Under the pieces are notes generated by a model. The model did not search any database and was not told where the DNA came from. It worked only from the letters and a program-made list of their open reading frames with translations. DNA of 64,000 nucleotides, taken from contig DATIPO010000089.1 of the NCBI GenBank assembly GCA_035471925.1, positions 15,104 to 79,103 on the forward strand, in the 5' to 3' direction. Both the position numbers and the translations under genes were made by a program. Shown in pieces: positions 43,281 to 50,139 of the stretch. Origin of the DNA: JANQFM01 sp035471925. Lineage in GTDB: Bacteria; Acidobacteriota; UBA6911; RPQK01; DATIPO01. How positions within the stretch are numbered: position 1 is the stretch's first letter; the number at the start of each line of letters is the position of its first letter.

Positions 43281-44162
43281 CTACTCAGCGTCCTTGCTGA
43301 GGAGGTCGAGGAAGGCTTTGGAGGCGCGGCTGAGGGTTCGTTTCTTAGGGTAGACCAGGCGGATCTCGCGCTCCACTTGGATCTCCTTGATGCCCACCTC
43401 GCGCAGCGTCCCCTGCTTGATTTCGTGCTCGACGCACATGCGGGGGAGGAAGGAGACGCCCTCATCGCGCTGGATGAGCTTGTGGATGGATTCGACGGTG
43501 GGCATCTCGATGTCCATGTTGAGGGGGACGCGCTTTTCCTGGAACTTCTGAATCACCATCCGCCGGTAGGGAGAGACCACGTTGTGGGCGATGAAGGTCT
43601 CCATCCCCAATTCTTGAATCGAGACTTCTTTGTGTGAAGCCAGACGGTGGCGGGGCGAACAGATGAAGCTGAGATGGTCGGTGAAAATGACTTGGCTGAC
43701 GACCTGCTTCTGGGGCGGACGGTAGGAAATCACCCCCAGCTCGAGTTCGCCGCCCAGCAGCATGTCGGGAATGCGCGAGGACTGGCAGCGCAAGACCTGG
43801 ATCCTCACCTTGGGGTAGAGCTTGCGGAAACGGCTCAGGTGCTGGAGCAGGTAGAGGGTCGAAGATTCGTTGGCGCCGATAGTGAGGCGTCCCGCCGAGA
43901 GGTCGCGCAGTTCGGTGAGGGCGTTGTTCATGTCGCGCTCCACCGTGCGGGCGCGCTTGGCGTAGTCGAGCACCGTTCGTCCGGCGTCGGTCAGCAGCAA
44001 GTCGCGGCTGGAACGGTCGATGAGCGTCTCGCCCAGCTCCTCTTCCAAACGTCGGACGGCCAGCGACACCGCTGGCTGAGTCCTCAAGAGGCGCTCGGAG
44101 GCGCGGGAAAAGCTGCCCTCCTCCACCACTGTCAAGAACACCTGAAGCGCTTGATAATCCAT
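43281..44162 (-). CDS. LysR family transcriptional regulator
   Basis: The 293-residue protein has the N-terminal LysR winged helix (LQVFLTVVEEGSFSRASERL, TQPAVSLAVRRLEEELG, ending near residue 60) and a periplasmic-binding-protein-like effector domain (about 90-290). It is divergent from ilvB, the classical arrangement for a LysR regulator of its neighbour, so control of ilvBN(C) is likely but inferred. A strong promoter places the start of transcription about 5 nt before the ATG, and there is no Shine-Dalgarno site. The stop lies 3 nt from the toxin-antitoxin -35 box. Confidence 0.9.
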   Translation of the reverse strand: MDYQALQVFLTVVEEGSFSRASERLLRTQPAVSLAVRRLEEELGETLIDRSSRDLLLTDAGRTVLDYAKRARTVERDMNNALTELRDLSAGRLTIGANESSTLYLLQHLSRFRKLYPKVRIQVLRCQSSRIPDMLLGGELELGVISYRPPQKQVVSQVIFTDHLSFICSPRHRLASHKEVSIQELGMETFIAHNVVSPYRRMVIQKFQEKRVPLNMDIEMPTVESIHKLIQRDEGVSFLPRMCVEHEIKQGTLREVGIKEIQVEREIRLVYPKKRTLSRASKAFLDLLSKDAE

Positions 44163-44173
44163 GACGGGTAGTA

Positions 44174-44202
44174 TTTATAAACCGGCCACACTCTATTTGC
44201 AA
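44174..44202 (-). promoter_or_regulatory. Promoter of the LysR gene
   Basis: On the minus strand TTGCAA (44197-44202), a 17-bp spacer and TATAAA (44174-44179) form a good promoter. The predicted leader is about 5 nt. AT-rich ATTTATAAAC and ATTTATTTAATAAACG segments nearby are candidate LysR binding sites shared with ilvB. Confidence 0.6.
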
Positions 44203-44242
44203 GATTTATTTAATAAACGAATCGAATAAAGAGCAGAAAAAT

Positions 44243-44392
44243 TATAAATTGGACATATGGAAGGACCTGGGGCATAGTGCCTTTTGCCGCCGGGCAAGGT
44301 TGCAAACCCGGCTCCGCGCGCTTCCCGGCTTTCCTTGTCGGCCGGGATGGCGCGCGGGACCCTGGCGGCGTTTTTCTTTGGAGGGGACGACG
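44243..44392 (+). promoter_or_regulatory. ilvB -10 region and structured leader
   Basis: TATAAA (44243-44248) could be the ilvB -10, with no good -35, as expected for an activated promoter. The following leader holds four complementary blocks: GCCGGG (44289-44294), CCCGGC (44307-44312), CCCGGC (44324-44329) and GCCGGG (44341-44346). The last two are flanked by GCGCGC arms (44316-44321 and 44350-44355). Blocks 1-2 and 3-4, or 1-3 or 2-4, can pair as alternatives. The ribosome site GGAGG at 44380 follows the second hairpin. A short frame at 44258 (M-E-G-P-G-A) has no branched-chain codons. Confidence 0.35.
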
Positions 44393-46117
44393 ATGAGCCC
44401 AAAGAACGGTGCCCAGATTCTCTGGGAATGTCTGCTCAAAGAGCAGGTGGATACCGTTTTCGGCTATCCGGGTGGAGCCATCCTTCCGGCCTACGACGCC
44501 CTCACCCAATACTCCATCCGCCATGTTCTGGTGCGCCATGAGCAAGGCGCAGCCCACATGGCGGACGGATACGCACGCGCTTCCGGAAAGGTGGGAGTGG
44601 CGCTGGCCACGTCGGGTCCCGGAGCCACCAATCTGGTCACGGGAATCGCCACCGCCATGATGGATTCGTCGCCGATTGTCTGCATCACCGGCCAAGTGCC
44701 TTCGCCCGTCATCGGGCGCGATGCCTTCCAGGAATGCGACGTCACGGGCATCACGCTTCCCATCACCAAGCACAATTACCTGGTGACCCGGGCCGAGCAC
44801 ATTGCACCCACCCTCAAGGAAGCTTTCCATTTGGCTCGCAGCGGACGCCCCGGTCCCGTGCTGGTCGACATCACCAAAGATGCCCAGCAGGAATGCGCCG
44901 ACTTCGATTGGGATGCGCTCGAGGTCTGCCTGCCGGGAGCCCGTCCCGCGCTGGGAGCCTTGCCGGACGAGCTGCAGCAGGCCGCCTCACTCATTGACGC
45001 TGCTCAGAAACCCCTGATTCTGGCGGGTCAAGGCGTGATTCAGTCAGGCGCCACCGAGGCCCTGCTGCAGTTCGTCGAGAAAACGTCCATTCCCGTGAGC
45101 TGCACCCTGTTGGGATTGGGAGGCTTTCCAGCATCCCATCCGCTGGCCTTGGGCATGATGGGGATGCATGGAGAGTCCTGGGTCAACCAGGCCATTCAGG
45201 ACGCCGACCTGCTGTTGGCTTTCGGGATGCGCTTCGACGACCGGGTGACCGGCAATCCCGCCACCTACGCCACCGGCGCCAAGAAAGTCCACGTTGATAT
45301 CGACCGGGCCGAGATCAATAAGAACGTCAAAGTCGACGTGGGCATCGTGGGCGACCTGCGCGATACGCTTTTGCAGCTCAACGAGGCCGTCGAAGAGCGC
45401 AACCACGCCGCCTGGCTCGGCTCCATCAGCGATATGAAGGGCGATTCGGCGGTCCGCGACATTCAGACCCTGCCCGACAACGGACGGCTCTATGCCGCCC
45501 ACGTCATCAACGACATCTGGAACCTGACCGAGGGCGAAGCCATCGTGGTCACCGACGTGGGACAGCACCAGATGTGGGAAGCCCAGTACTACAAGCACGA
45601 TTATCCGCGCCAACTCATCACTTCGGGCGGATTGGGCACCATGGGATTTGCTCTTCCCGCCGCCATCGGGGCTCGTCTGGCGCGTCCCCAGGCCGAGGTG
45701 TGGGTGGTGTGCGGCGATGGCGGATTCCAGATGACCGCCGCCGAGCTTTCCACATGCGCCCAGGAAGACCTCGACATCAACGTGGCCATCATCAACAACG
45801 GCTATCTGGGCATGGTGCGGCAGTGGCAGGAGTTCTTTTACGAGAAGCGCTACAGCGCCACGCCTCTTCGCAATCCTGATTTTTGTCTGCTGGCCCAGGC
45901 CCACGGACTGCAGACCCTGCGCGCTCAGACGCGCCAGGAAGCCCGTCAAGCCATCAGCGATGCGCGTTCCAACAAGGGGACGGTGGTGGTCGACTTCCGG
46001 GTCGAGCAAGAAGACTCCGTCTACCCCATGGTTCCCGCGGGGGCCGACCTGCATGACATGATCCGCCGTCCGCTGGAGGAGAATCCGCTGGTGGAAACGG
46101 CTCAATCTGAATGGTGA
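44393..46117 (+). CDS. ilvB: Acetolactate synthase large subunit
   Basis: The 574-residue ThDP enzyme condenses two pyruvate (or pyruvate and 2-oxobutyrate) in the first common step of valine, leucine and isoleucine synthesis. Visible are the catalytic Glu in VRHEQGAAHMADGYARA, LATSGPGATNLVTG and a ThDP-binding GDGGFQMT with the matching NN (VAIINNGY). The ATG at 44393 is set by GGAGG (44380-44384), 8 nt away; the frame extends upstream to 44249 without homologous sequence. ilvN follows after 4 nt. Confidence 0.96.
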   Translation: MSPKNGAQILWECLLKEQVDTVFGYPGGAILPAYDALTQYSIRHVLVRHEQGAAHMADGYARASGKVGVALATSGPGATNLVTGIATAMMDSSPIVCITGQVPSPVIGRDAFQECDVTGITLPITKHNYLVTRAEHIAPTLKEAFHLARSGRPGPVLVDITKDAQQECADFDWDALEVCLPGARPALGALPDELQQAASLIDAAQKPLILAGQGVIQSGATEALLQFVEKTSIPVSCTLLGLGGFPASHPLALGMMGMHGESWVNQAIQDADLLLAFGMRFDDRVTGNPATYATGAKKVHVDIDRAEINKNVKVDVGIVGDLRDTLLQLNEAVEERNHAAWLGSISDMKGDSAVRDIQTLPDNGRLYAAHVINDIWNLTEGEAIVVTDVGQHQMWEAQYYKHDYPRQLITSGGLGTMGFALPAAIGARLARPQAEVWVVCGDGGFQMTAAELSTCAQEDLDINVAIINNGYLGMVRQWQEFFYEKRYSATPLRNPDFCLLAQAHGLQTLRAQTRQEARQAISDARSNKGTVVVDFRVEQEDSVYPMVPAGADLHDMIRRPLEENPLVETAQSEW

Positions 46118-46121
46118 ACCG

Positions 46122-46802
46122 ATGCGAGTGATCTCAGGCCGCCGCGACATTCGACAAAGTCCTCTTCAGACGCTAGTCCTTCATGTCGAGGACAAGCCGG
46201 GAGTGCTTGACCGGGTGGCTTCGGTTTTCCGCCGAAGAGCCTTCAACATCGCCTCGCTGAGCGTGGGCCACACCCACCGTCCGGGCATCTCGCGCATGAC
46301 GGTGGTGATGGAAGGAGAAGCCGCGGAGGCTCAGCGCGCAGAGGCCAACCTGCATAAGCTGGTCAATATCCTGTCGGTGGAAAACGTCACCGAGAGTCCC
46401 AGCGTGGAACGTCATCTGGCCCTCATCAAAGTGCGCTGCAACACCAGCACGCGCCGCGAGATCCTGCAGATCTGCGAGGTCTTTCGGGCCCGCGTAGTGG
46501 ACATCGGGCCGCAGGCCCTGGTGGCTGAGATCACCGGTTCCGACTCCAAGATCGAGGGACTTGTGGAAGTCCTGCGTCCTTTTGAGATTCTCGAAATGGC
46601 GAGGACAGGTGCCGTGGCCATGTCGCGGGGAAAGCGCGCGGCGGATCTGGGTGTCCAGGCTGACGCTTCCAAGGCCTCCAAGATGGAATACGAGAATGAA
46701 TCCGACGGTCGGGCGACCGTTAGGGACGGCTTCAGTCCTCCGGTAATTGAGAGGGTGTCTTTGCTAAGCGAGGAGAAGCGGTCCCTAACGGTGGCCCGAT
46801 AG
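46122..46802 (+). CDS. ilvN: Acetolactate synthase small (regulatory) subunit with extended C-terminus
   Basis: The 226-residue subunit has an N-terminal ACT domain (about 15-90: TLVLHVEDKPGVLDRVASVF, RRAFNIASLSVG) and a C-terminal ALS small-subunit domain to about residue 165. It binds valine and controls ilvB activity. Most family members are 160-175 residues. Here about 50 more follow, of which the last about 35 are encoded by a 25-bp-arm inverted repeat (46708-46800). The natural stop may have been displaced by insertion of that element. The start lies 4 nt after ilvB. Confidence 0.93.
   Translation: MRVISGRRDIRQSPLQTLVLHVEDKPGVLDRVASVFRRRAFNIASLSVGHTHRPGISRMTVVMEGEAAEAQRAEANLHKLVNILSVENVTESPSVERHLALIKVRCNTSTRREILQICEVFRARVVDIGPQALVAEITGSDSKIEGLVEVLRPFEILEMARTGAVAMSRGKRAADLGVQADASKASKMEYENESDGRATVRDGFSPPVIERVSLLSEEKRSLTVAR
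46708..46800. repeat. Long imperfect palindrome forming the 3' end of ilvN
   Basis: Arms 46708-46732 and 46776-46800 are inverted copies matching at 22 of 25 positions, around CCGTTAGGGACNGCTT, with a 43-nt loop. The ilvN TAG stop begins at the last base of the right arm. The layout resembles a REP- or MITE-like element inserted into the gene end; it could also fold as a transcript hairpin. Confidence 0.7.
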
Positions 46803-46815
46803 TCAACGATTTCAC

Positions 46816-47043
46816 GCCAAGGCTGCGATTTCGGTTCTTCGCCAAGGCTGTGATTTCAGCGCTCTGTCAAGGTTGTAATTTCAGCGCTCGGCCAAGGCCG
46901 CGATTACAGCGCTTGGCCAAGGCCGCGATTCCAGCGCTTTGCCAAGGCCGCGATTTCGGCGCTTTGCCAAGGCTGTGATTACGGCGCTTTGCGATCTCAG
47001 CGCTTTGCCAAGGCCACGATTTCAGCGCTTTGCCAAGGCTGCG
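46816..47043. repeat. 25-bp tandem array, about nine copies, between ilvN and ilvC
   Basis: The unit is close to GCCAAGGCCGCGATTTCAGCGCTTT. Full copies begin at 46816, 46841, 46866, 46891, 46916, 46941 and 46966. A 16-bp truncated copy lies at 46991, another full copy at 47007 and a partial at 47032. Copies differ by a few substitutions. There is no conserved reading frame and no unique spacers, so it is not CRISPR. Confidence 0.9.
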
Positions 47044-47080
47044 CGGAGTTCAACCAGCAACTTTGGTGAAGGTCAAGTCC

Positions 47081-47200
47081 GGGTTCCCTGAAGGGGAACC
47101 ATTTGTCAGCCCAGGGTCAGCCGCGGCGAGCAAAGCGAGGCGCGAGCGCCACCCTGGGTACAAGTTTGAGGCAGGGAAAACCCTGAAAGGGTGGAATAAC
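47081..47200. repeat. Dispersed CCCAGGGT element, copy C
   Basis: CCCAGGGT (47110-47117) and ACCCTGGG (47151-47158) are a perfect 8-bp inverted repeat around a 33-nt loop. The flank GAAGGGGAACCATTTGTCAG resembles the AAGGGGCGCCATTCGTTAG flank of copy A. It lies directly before ilvC, next to the 25-bp array. Confidence 0.65.
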
Positions 47201-47242
47201 AATCGCGGCTCGCATGAGAAGCGACCCGAAGGAGCAAGTAAC

Positions 47243-48307
47243 GTGGCAAGAACATTTTATGACAGGGACGCCGATCCCAATCTGATCCAATCCAAGAAAG
47301 TGGCTGTGATCGGCTACGGATCGCAGGGGCACGCCCACTCCCTCAACCTGCAAGAGAGCGGAGTCGAGGTGCGTGTAGGTCTGCGCAAGGACTCATCCAG
47401 TTGGAAGAAGGCCGAGCCGGCGGGACTGATGGTTCAAACCGTGCCCGAGGTGTGCGCCTGGGGCGATGTCATCATGATTCTGGCCCCCGACACCGTCCAG
47501 CCTCAACTCTACCGCAAGCAGATCGAGCCGCATCTCAAGTCCGGCGATACTCTTATGTTCGGCCACGGCTTCAACATCCGCTTCGGCGCCATCAAACCGC
47601 CCCAGGGGGTGGACGTGAGCATGGTGGCTCCCAAGGCGCCGGGACACAGGGTACGCGAGACCTACCAGGCTGGCCAGGGAACTCCGGCCCTGGTAGCGGT
47701 GGAAAACGATGCCTCGGGTCAGGCCTTCGACTTGGCCTTGTCCTACGCCCGGGCTCTGGGCTGTGCCAGGGCCGGCGTCATCTACACCACTTTCGCCGAA
47801 GAAACCGAAACCGATCTTTTCGGCGAGCAGGCCGTCCTCTGCGGAGGCGTCAGCCAACTGGTCAAAGCGGCCTTCGAGACCCTGGTGGAAGCCGGATACC
47901 AGCCCGAGGTGGCCTACTTCGAGTGTCTCCACGAGCTTAAGCTGATCGTCGACTTGATGTACCGCGGCGGACTCAACTACATGCGCTACTCGGTCAGCGA
48001 CACCGCCGAATACGGCGACTATACCGCCGGACCGCGCGTCATCAACGACGACGTGCGCCGGGAGATGGGCAAGTTGCTGGCCGAGATCCGCGATGGTTCC
48101 TTCGCCCGCCAGTGGATCAAGGAATGCGAAGACGGCCAGCCCGAGTTCCGCGTCCGCCGTACCCGTGAGCGCTACCATCCCATCGAGGAAGTGGGCGCCA
48201 AGCTGCGACGCCAAATGCCCTTCCTGGACGCCGTGGAACCCGAGGACACCGAAGCCCACTCCGTCCCCGAAGGCCAATCCGACCCCCGCAACGTGGTCTT
48301 TTTCTGA
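47243..48307 (+). CDS. ilvC: Ketol-acid reductoisomerase
   Basis: The 354-residue class I enzyme performs the second step of branched-chain amino-acid synthesis, an NADPH-dependent alkyl shift and reduction. The Rossmann motif GYGSQGHAHSLNL lies near residue 26. The C-terminal knotted domain has the metal-binding E residues around ETETDLFGEQAVLCGG and the ECLHELKLIVDLMY helix. The start is GTG at 47243, with AAGGAG (47229-47234) 8 nt upstream. The 440-bp gap before it carries three repeat types, so read-through from ilvN may be affected; no separate promoter was identified. Confidence 0.95.
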   Translation: MARTFYDRDADPNLIQSKKVAVIGYGSQGHAHSLNLQESGVEVRVGLRKDSSSWKKAEPAGLMVQTVPEVCAWGDVIMILAPDTVQPQLYRKQIEPHLKSGDTLMFGHGFNIRFGAIKPPQGVDVSMVAPKAPGHRVRETYQAGQGTPALVAVENDASGQAFDLALSYARALGCARAGVIYTTFAEETETDLFGEQAVLCGGVSQLVKAAFETLVEAGYQPEVAYFECLHELKLIVDLMYRGGLNYMRYSVSDTAEYGDYTAGPRVINDDVRREMGKLLAEIRDGSFARQWIKECEDGQPEFRVRRTRERYHPIEEVGAKLRRQMPFLDAVEPEDTEAHSVPEGQSDPRNVVFF

Positions 48308-48326
48308 TCCGCCGGGCGACTGAGGT

Positions 48327-48332
48327 TAAGAT
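48327..48332 (+). promoter_or_regulatory. -10 box of the nucleotidyltransferase gene
   Basis: TAAGAT ends 6 nt before the ATG at 48339. The -35 (CTGATC) matches poorly. A G run touches the start codon, so no properly spaced Shine-Dalgarno site exists. Confidence 0.45.
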
Positions 48333-48338
48333 AGGGGG

Positions 48339-48851
48339 ATGTCGGTGTACCGCCCTGTCTTCGAAGCGCTCGATCAAGCCGGGGTGCGCTTCGTAGTAGT
48401 GGGAGGGCTGGCAGTAGTCCTGCATGGCCGGGCGCGTTTCACCGCCGATGTCGATCTCGTGCTTGACCTTTCTCCCCAACAGGCGGGCGCGGCCATCGAT
48501 GCCCTTGAGGGCTTGGGTCTTCGTCCTCGTCTTCCCGTGGCGGCTTCCGACTTTGCCGATCCGCAACGGCGCCAACAGTGGATCGAAGAGAGGGGAATGG
48601 ACGTTTTCACGCTGTGGGACCCGTCCAATCCCCTGCTCGTGATCGACCTTTTCGCGCGGGCGCCGCTCCCATTTCGCGAGTTGTGGGCGGAGGCCTGCGT
48701 CAAGGAGTTCGTCGGCTTGCAGGTCAAGGTCGCTTCGCTTCAACATCTGATCGCCATGAAACGCCGGGCCGGACGCGCCATCGATCTTGAGGACCTCCGC
48801 TTCCTGGAGACTCTGTCAGAAACGGGAGAGGAGAAGGATGACGGATCGTAA
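48339..48851 (+). CDS. Minimal nucleotidyltransferase (MNT/AbiEii-like)
   Basis: The 170-residue protein has the core of a DNA-polymerase-beta-fold nucleotidyltransferase: GG at 22-23 (FVVVGGLAVVLHG), D37-V-D39 (TADVDLVLD) and D103 in LLVIDLF. All catalytic residues are present. Proteins of this size (MNT, AbiEii, DUF6036) transfer nucleotides to proteins or tRNA and are often parts of toxin-antitoxin or defence modules. The next gene overlaps the 3' end by 14 nt, so the two are coupled. The gene follows ilvC by 31 bp but has its own -10 box. The substrate is unknown. Confidence 0.7.
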   Translation: MSVYRPVFEALDQAGVRFVVVGGLAVVLHGRARFTADVDLVLDLSPQQAGAAIDALEGLGLRPRLPVAASDFADPQRRQQWIEERGMDVFTLWDPSNPLLVIDLFARAPLPFRELWAEACVKEFVGLQVKVASLQHLIAMKRRAGRAIDLEDLRFLETLSETGEEKDDGS

Positions 48852-49056
48852 TTGGACCTCGACTTTTGAGGACGCCGAGCGGTTTGCTGCTCAGGCGGCT
48901 CGGGAGGCGTCCGCCGAACAGCGCCTGCTCTGGCTGGAAGAAGCTCTCCGTATCGCCCACCGTTCAGGAGCCCTGAAGCCCTATCTGGAGGAGAAGTTCC
49001 GCCGCAGCGAAGCCGGCTGGGACCGCCGGGATGCCGATGATCCTGGCGAACCCTAA
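48838..49056 (+). CDS. Small helical partner of the nucleotidyltransferase
   Basis: The 72-residue protein is charged and mostly helical (DAERFAAQAAREASAEQRLLW, LEEALRIAHRSG, YLEEKFRRSEAGWDRRD). The GAAGG sequence lies in the preceding gene and the ATG overlaps it by 14 nt, an arrangement used for partner proteins. No known domain is recognised; an antitoxin or regulatory subunit is an inference. Its stop overlaps the stop of the convergent gene by 4 bp. Confidence 0.5.
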   Translation: MTDRNWTSTFEDAERFAAQAAREASAEQRLLWLEEALRIAHRSGALKPYLEEKFRRSEAGWDRRDADDPGEP

Positions 49057-50000
49057 GGCATCATTGGCCCGTTTTGCGTCCAGACGCCGAAGTGGCGGGT
49101 GGGGACCGAGGTGAGTATGCCCTGGTTGCTGAGCAGCCCCAAAGCGACGAGTCCCGATTGACCGCTGCGGACTTCCAGCACGCCCTGGAAGCCGTCTTCC
49201 AAGCCGGGAAACAACTCATCGATGAAGCGGGCCCGTTGTTGGCCGGGCTGGAGCATGATGCTGGTCGTAAGCTGGACGCTTCTATCGCCGGACCGCAGCA
49301 CCAACTCGGCTTCCAGAGCTTCATCGTCCACGTTGACCAAGGCCACGCCGGTATTGAGGCCGGAGCCGAATTGGGCCGGCATCAGCAGGTGCTGGAAAAG
49401 GCCCCTCTCGAAGGTCGCCGGAACCACACCCACCTGGGTGAGCACGCCGTTGCCGTCTTCGATCGTGTAGTAGGCCGTGGCCATCAGCCGCTCGCCCCGG
49501 AAGGGCATGCGCCCGTCCATGAATCCCCAGTTGCTGTCGCCGTCCTCAACGTCGATCAGGGCCCACCCGGTCTGCAACGGAGCATCGGCGGTCAGGGCGA
49601 GGAAGACGGTCTCGGCAGCGCCGAGTTCAAAGGCAACCGCCTGGGTAGGCTGGCCGCCCTCGGGAATCACGGTTAGCGCCTCGCCCTCGGGATCGAAGAA
49701 GTGAATCGTCCCTTGCAGGGCAATGTCTTCAGGTTGAGGAAGCCAGGGCATGCGCTGACCCAGGCCCATGTTGCTGAGCACGATGGTCGTTACTACCCCT
49801 TGCCCCAATGCCACCTGGGGAAGCACGAGGTTTCGCTCGACCGGAAGTCCGGCGAATCCCGGAAAGTCCTCTGGCGGACCTTGGCCGGGTCCCTGGCCCG
49901 GACCGCCAGGCCCCCCTCCCGGGCCCTGCGCCCAAGCGGGAGCGCCCGCCAGGACCAAGATCAGAAAAACTACATAAACATAAAAGGTCTTGCTTGGCAT
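49053..50000 (-). CDS. Secreted protein of unknown function
   Basis: The 315-residue product has a signal peptide (MPSKTFYVYVVFLILVLAGA, cut near AWAQG) followed by a Gly/Pro/Gln-rich linker (about 25-45). The mature part is predicted to be beta-rich (GVVTTIVLSNMG, TAYYTIEDGNGVLTQ, GVALVNVDDEALEAELVLR), like adhesin-type beta-sandwich domains. No catalytic motif is present. The start is set by GGAGAG about 7 nt upstream. The gene is convergent with the nucleotidyltransferase pair. Confidence 0.55.
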   Translation of the reverse strand: MPSKTFYVYVVFLILVLAGAPAWAQGPGGGPGGPGQGPGQGPPEDFPGFAGLPVERNLVLPQVALGQGVVTTIVLSNMGLGQRMPWLPQPEDIALQGTIHFFDPEGEALTVIPEGGQPTQAVAFELGAAETVFLALTADAPLQTGWALIDVEDGDSNWGFMDGRMPFRGERLMATAYYTIEDGNGVLTQVGVVPATFERGLFQHLLMPAQFGSGLNTGVALVNVDDEALEAELVLRSGDRSVQLTTSIMLQPGQQRARFIDELFPGLEDGFQGVLEVRSGQSGLVALGLLSNQGILTSVPTRHFGVWTQNGPMMP

Positions 50001-50139
50001 CGTTTTCTCTCCAGGTGTTTTTCTAAGCAGGAGGGATGCCAAAGGCTCAGGACCGCGTCGACCGGCTTGGAGCTGCCATGCGTGGGTCAAATACCCCAGA
50101 AAAGAGGGGTAAGCCCACCTCAAGACGGATCCCTGATGG

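Noticed and set aside
46816..47043. Possible CRISPR array
   Set aside because: Units are contiguous 25-mers without unique spacers, and no cas genes occur.
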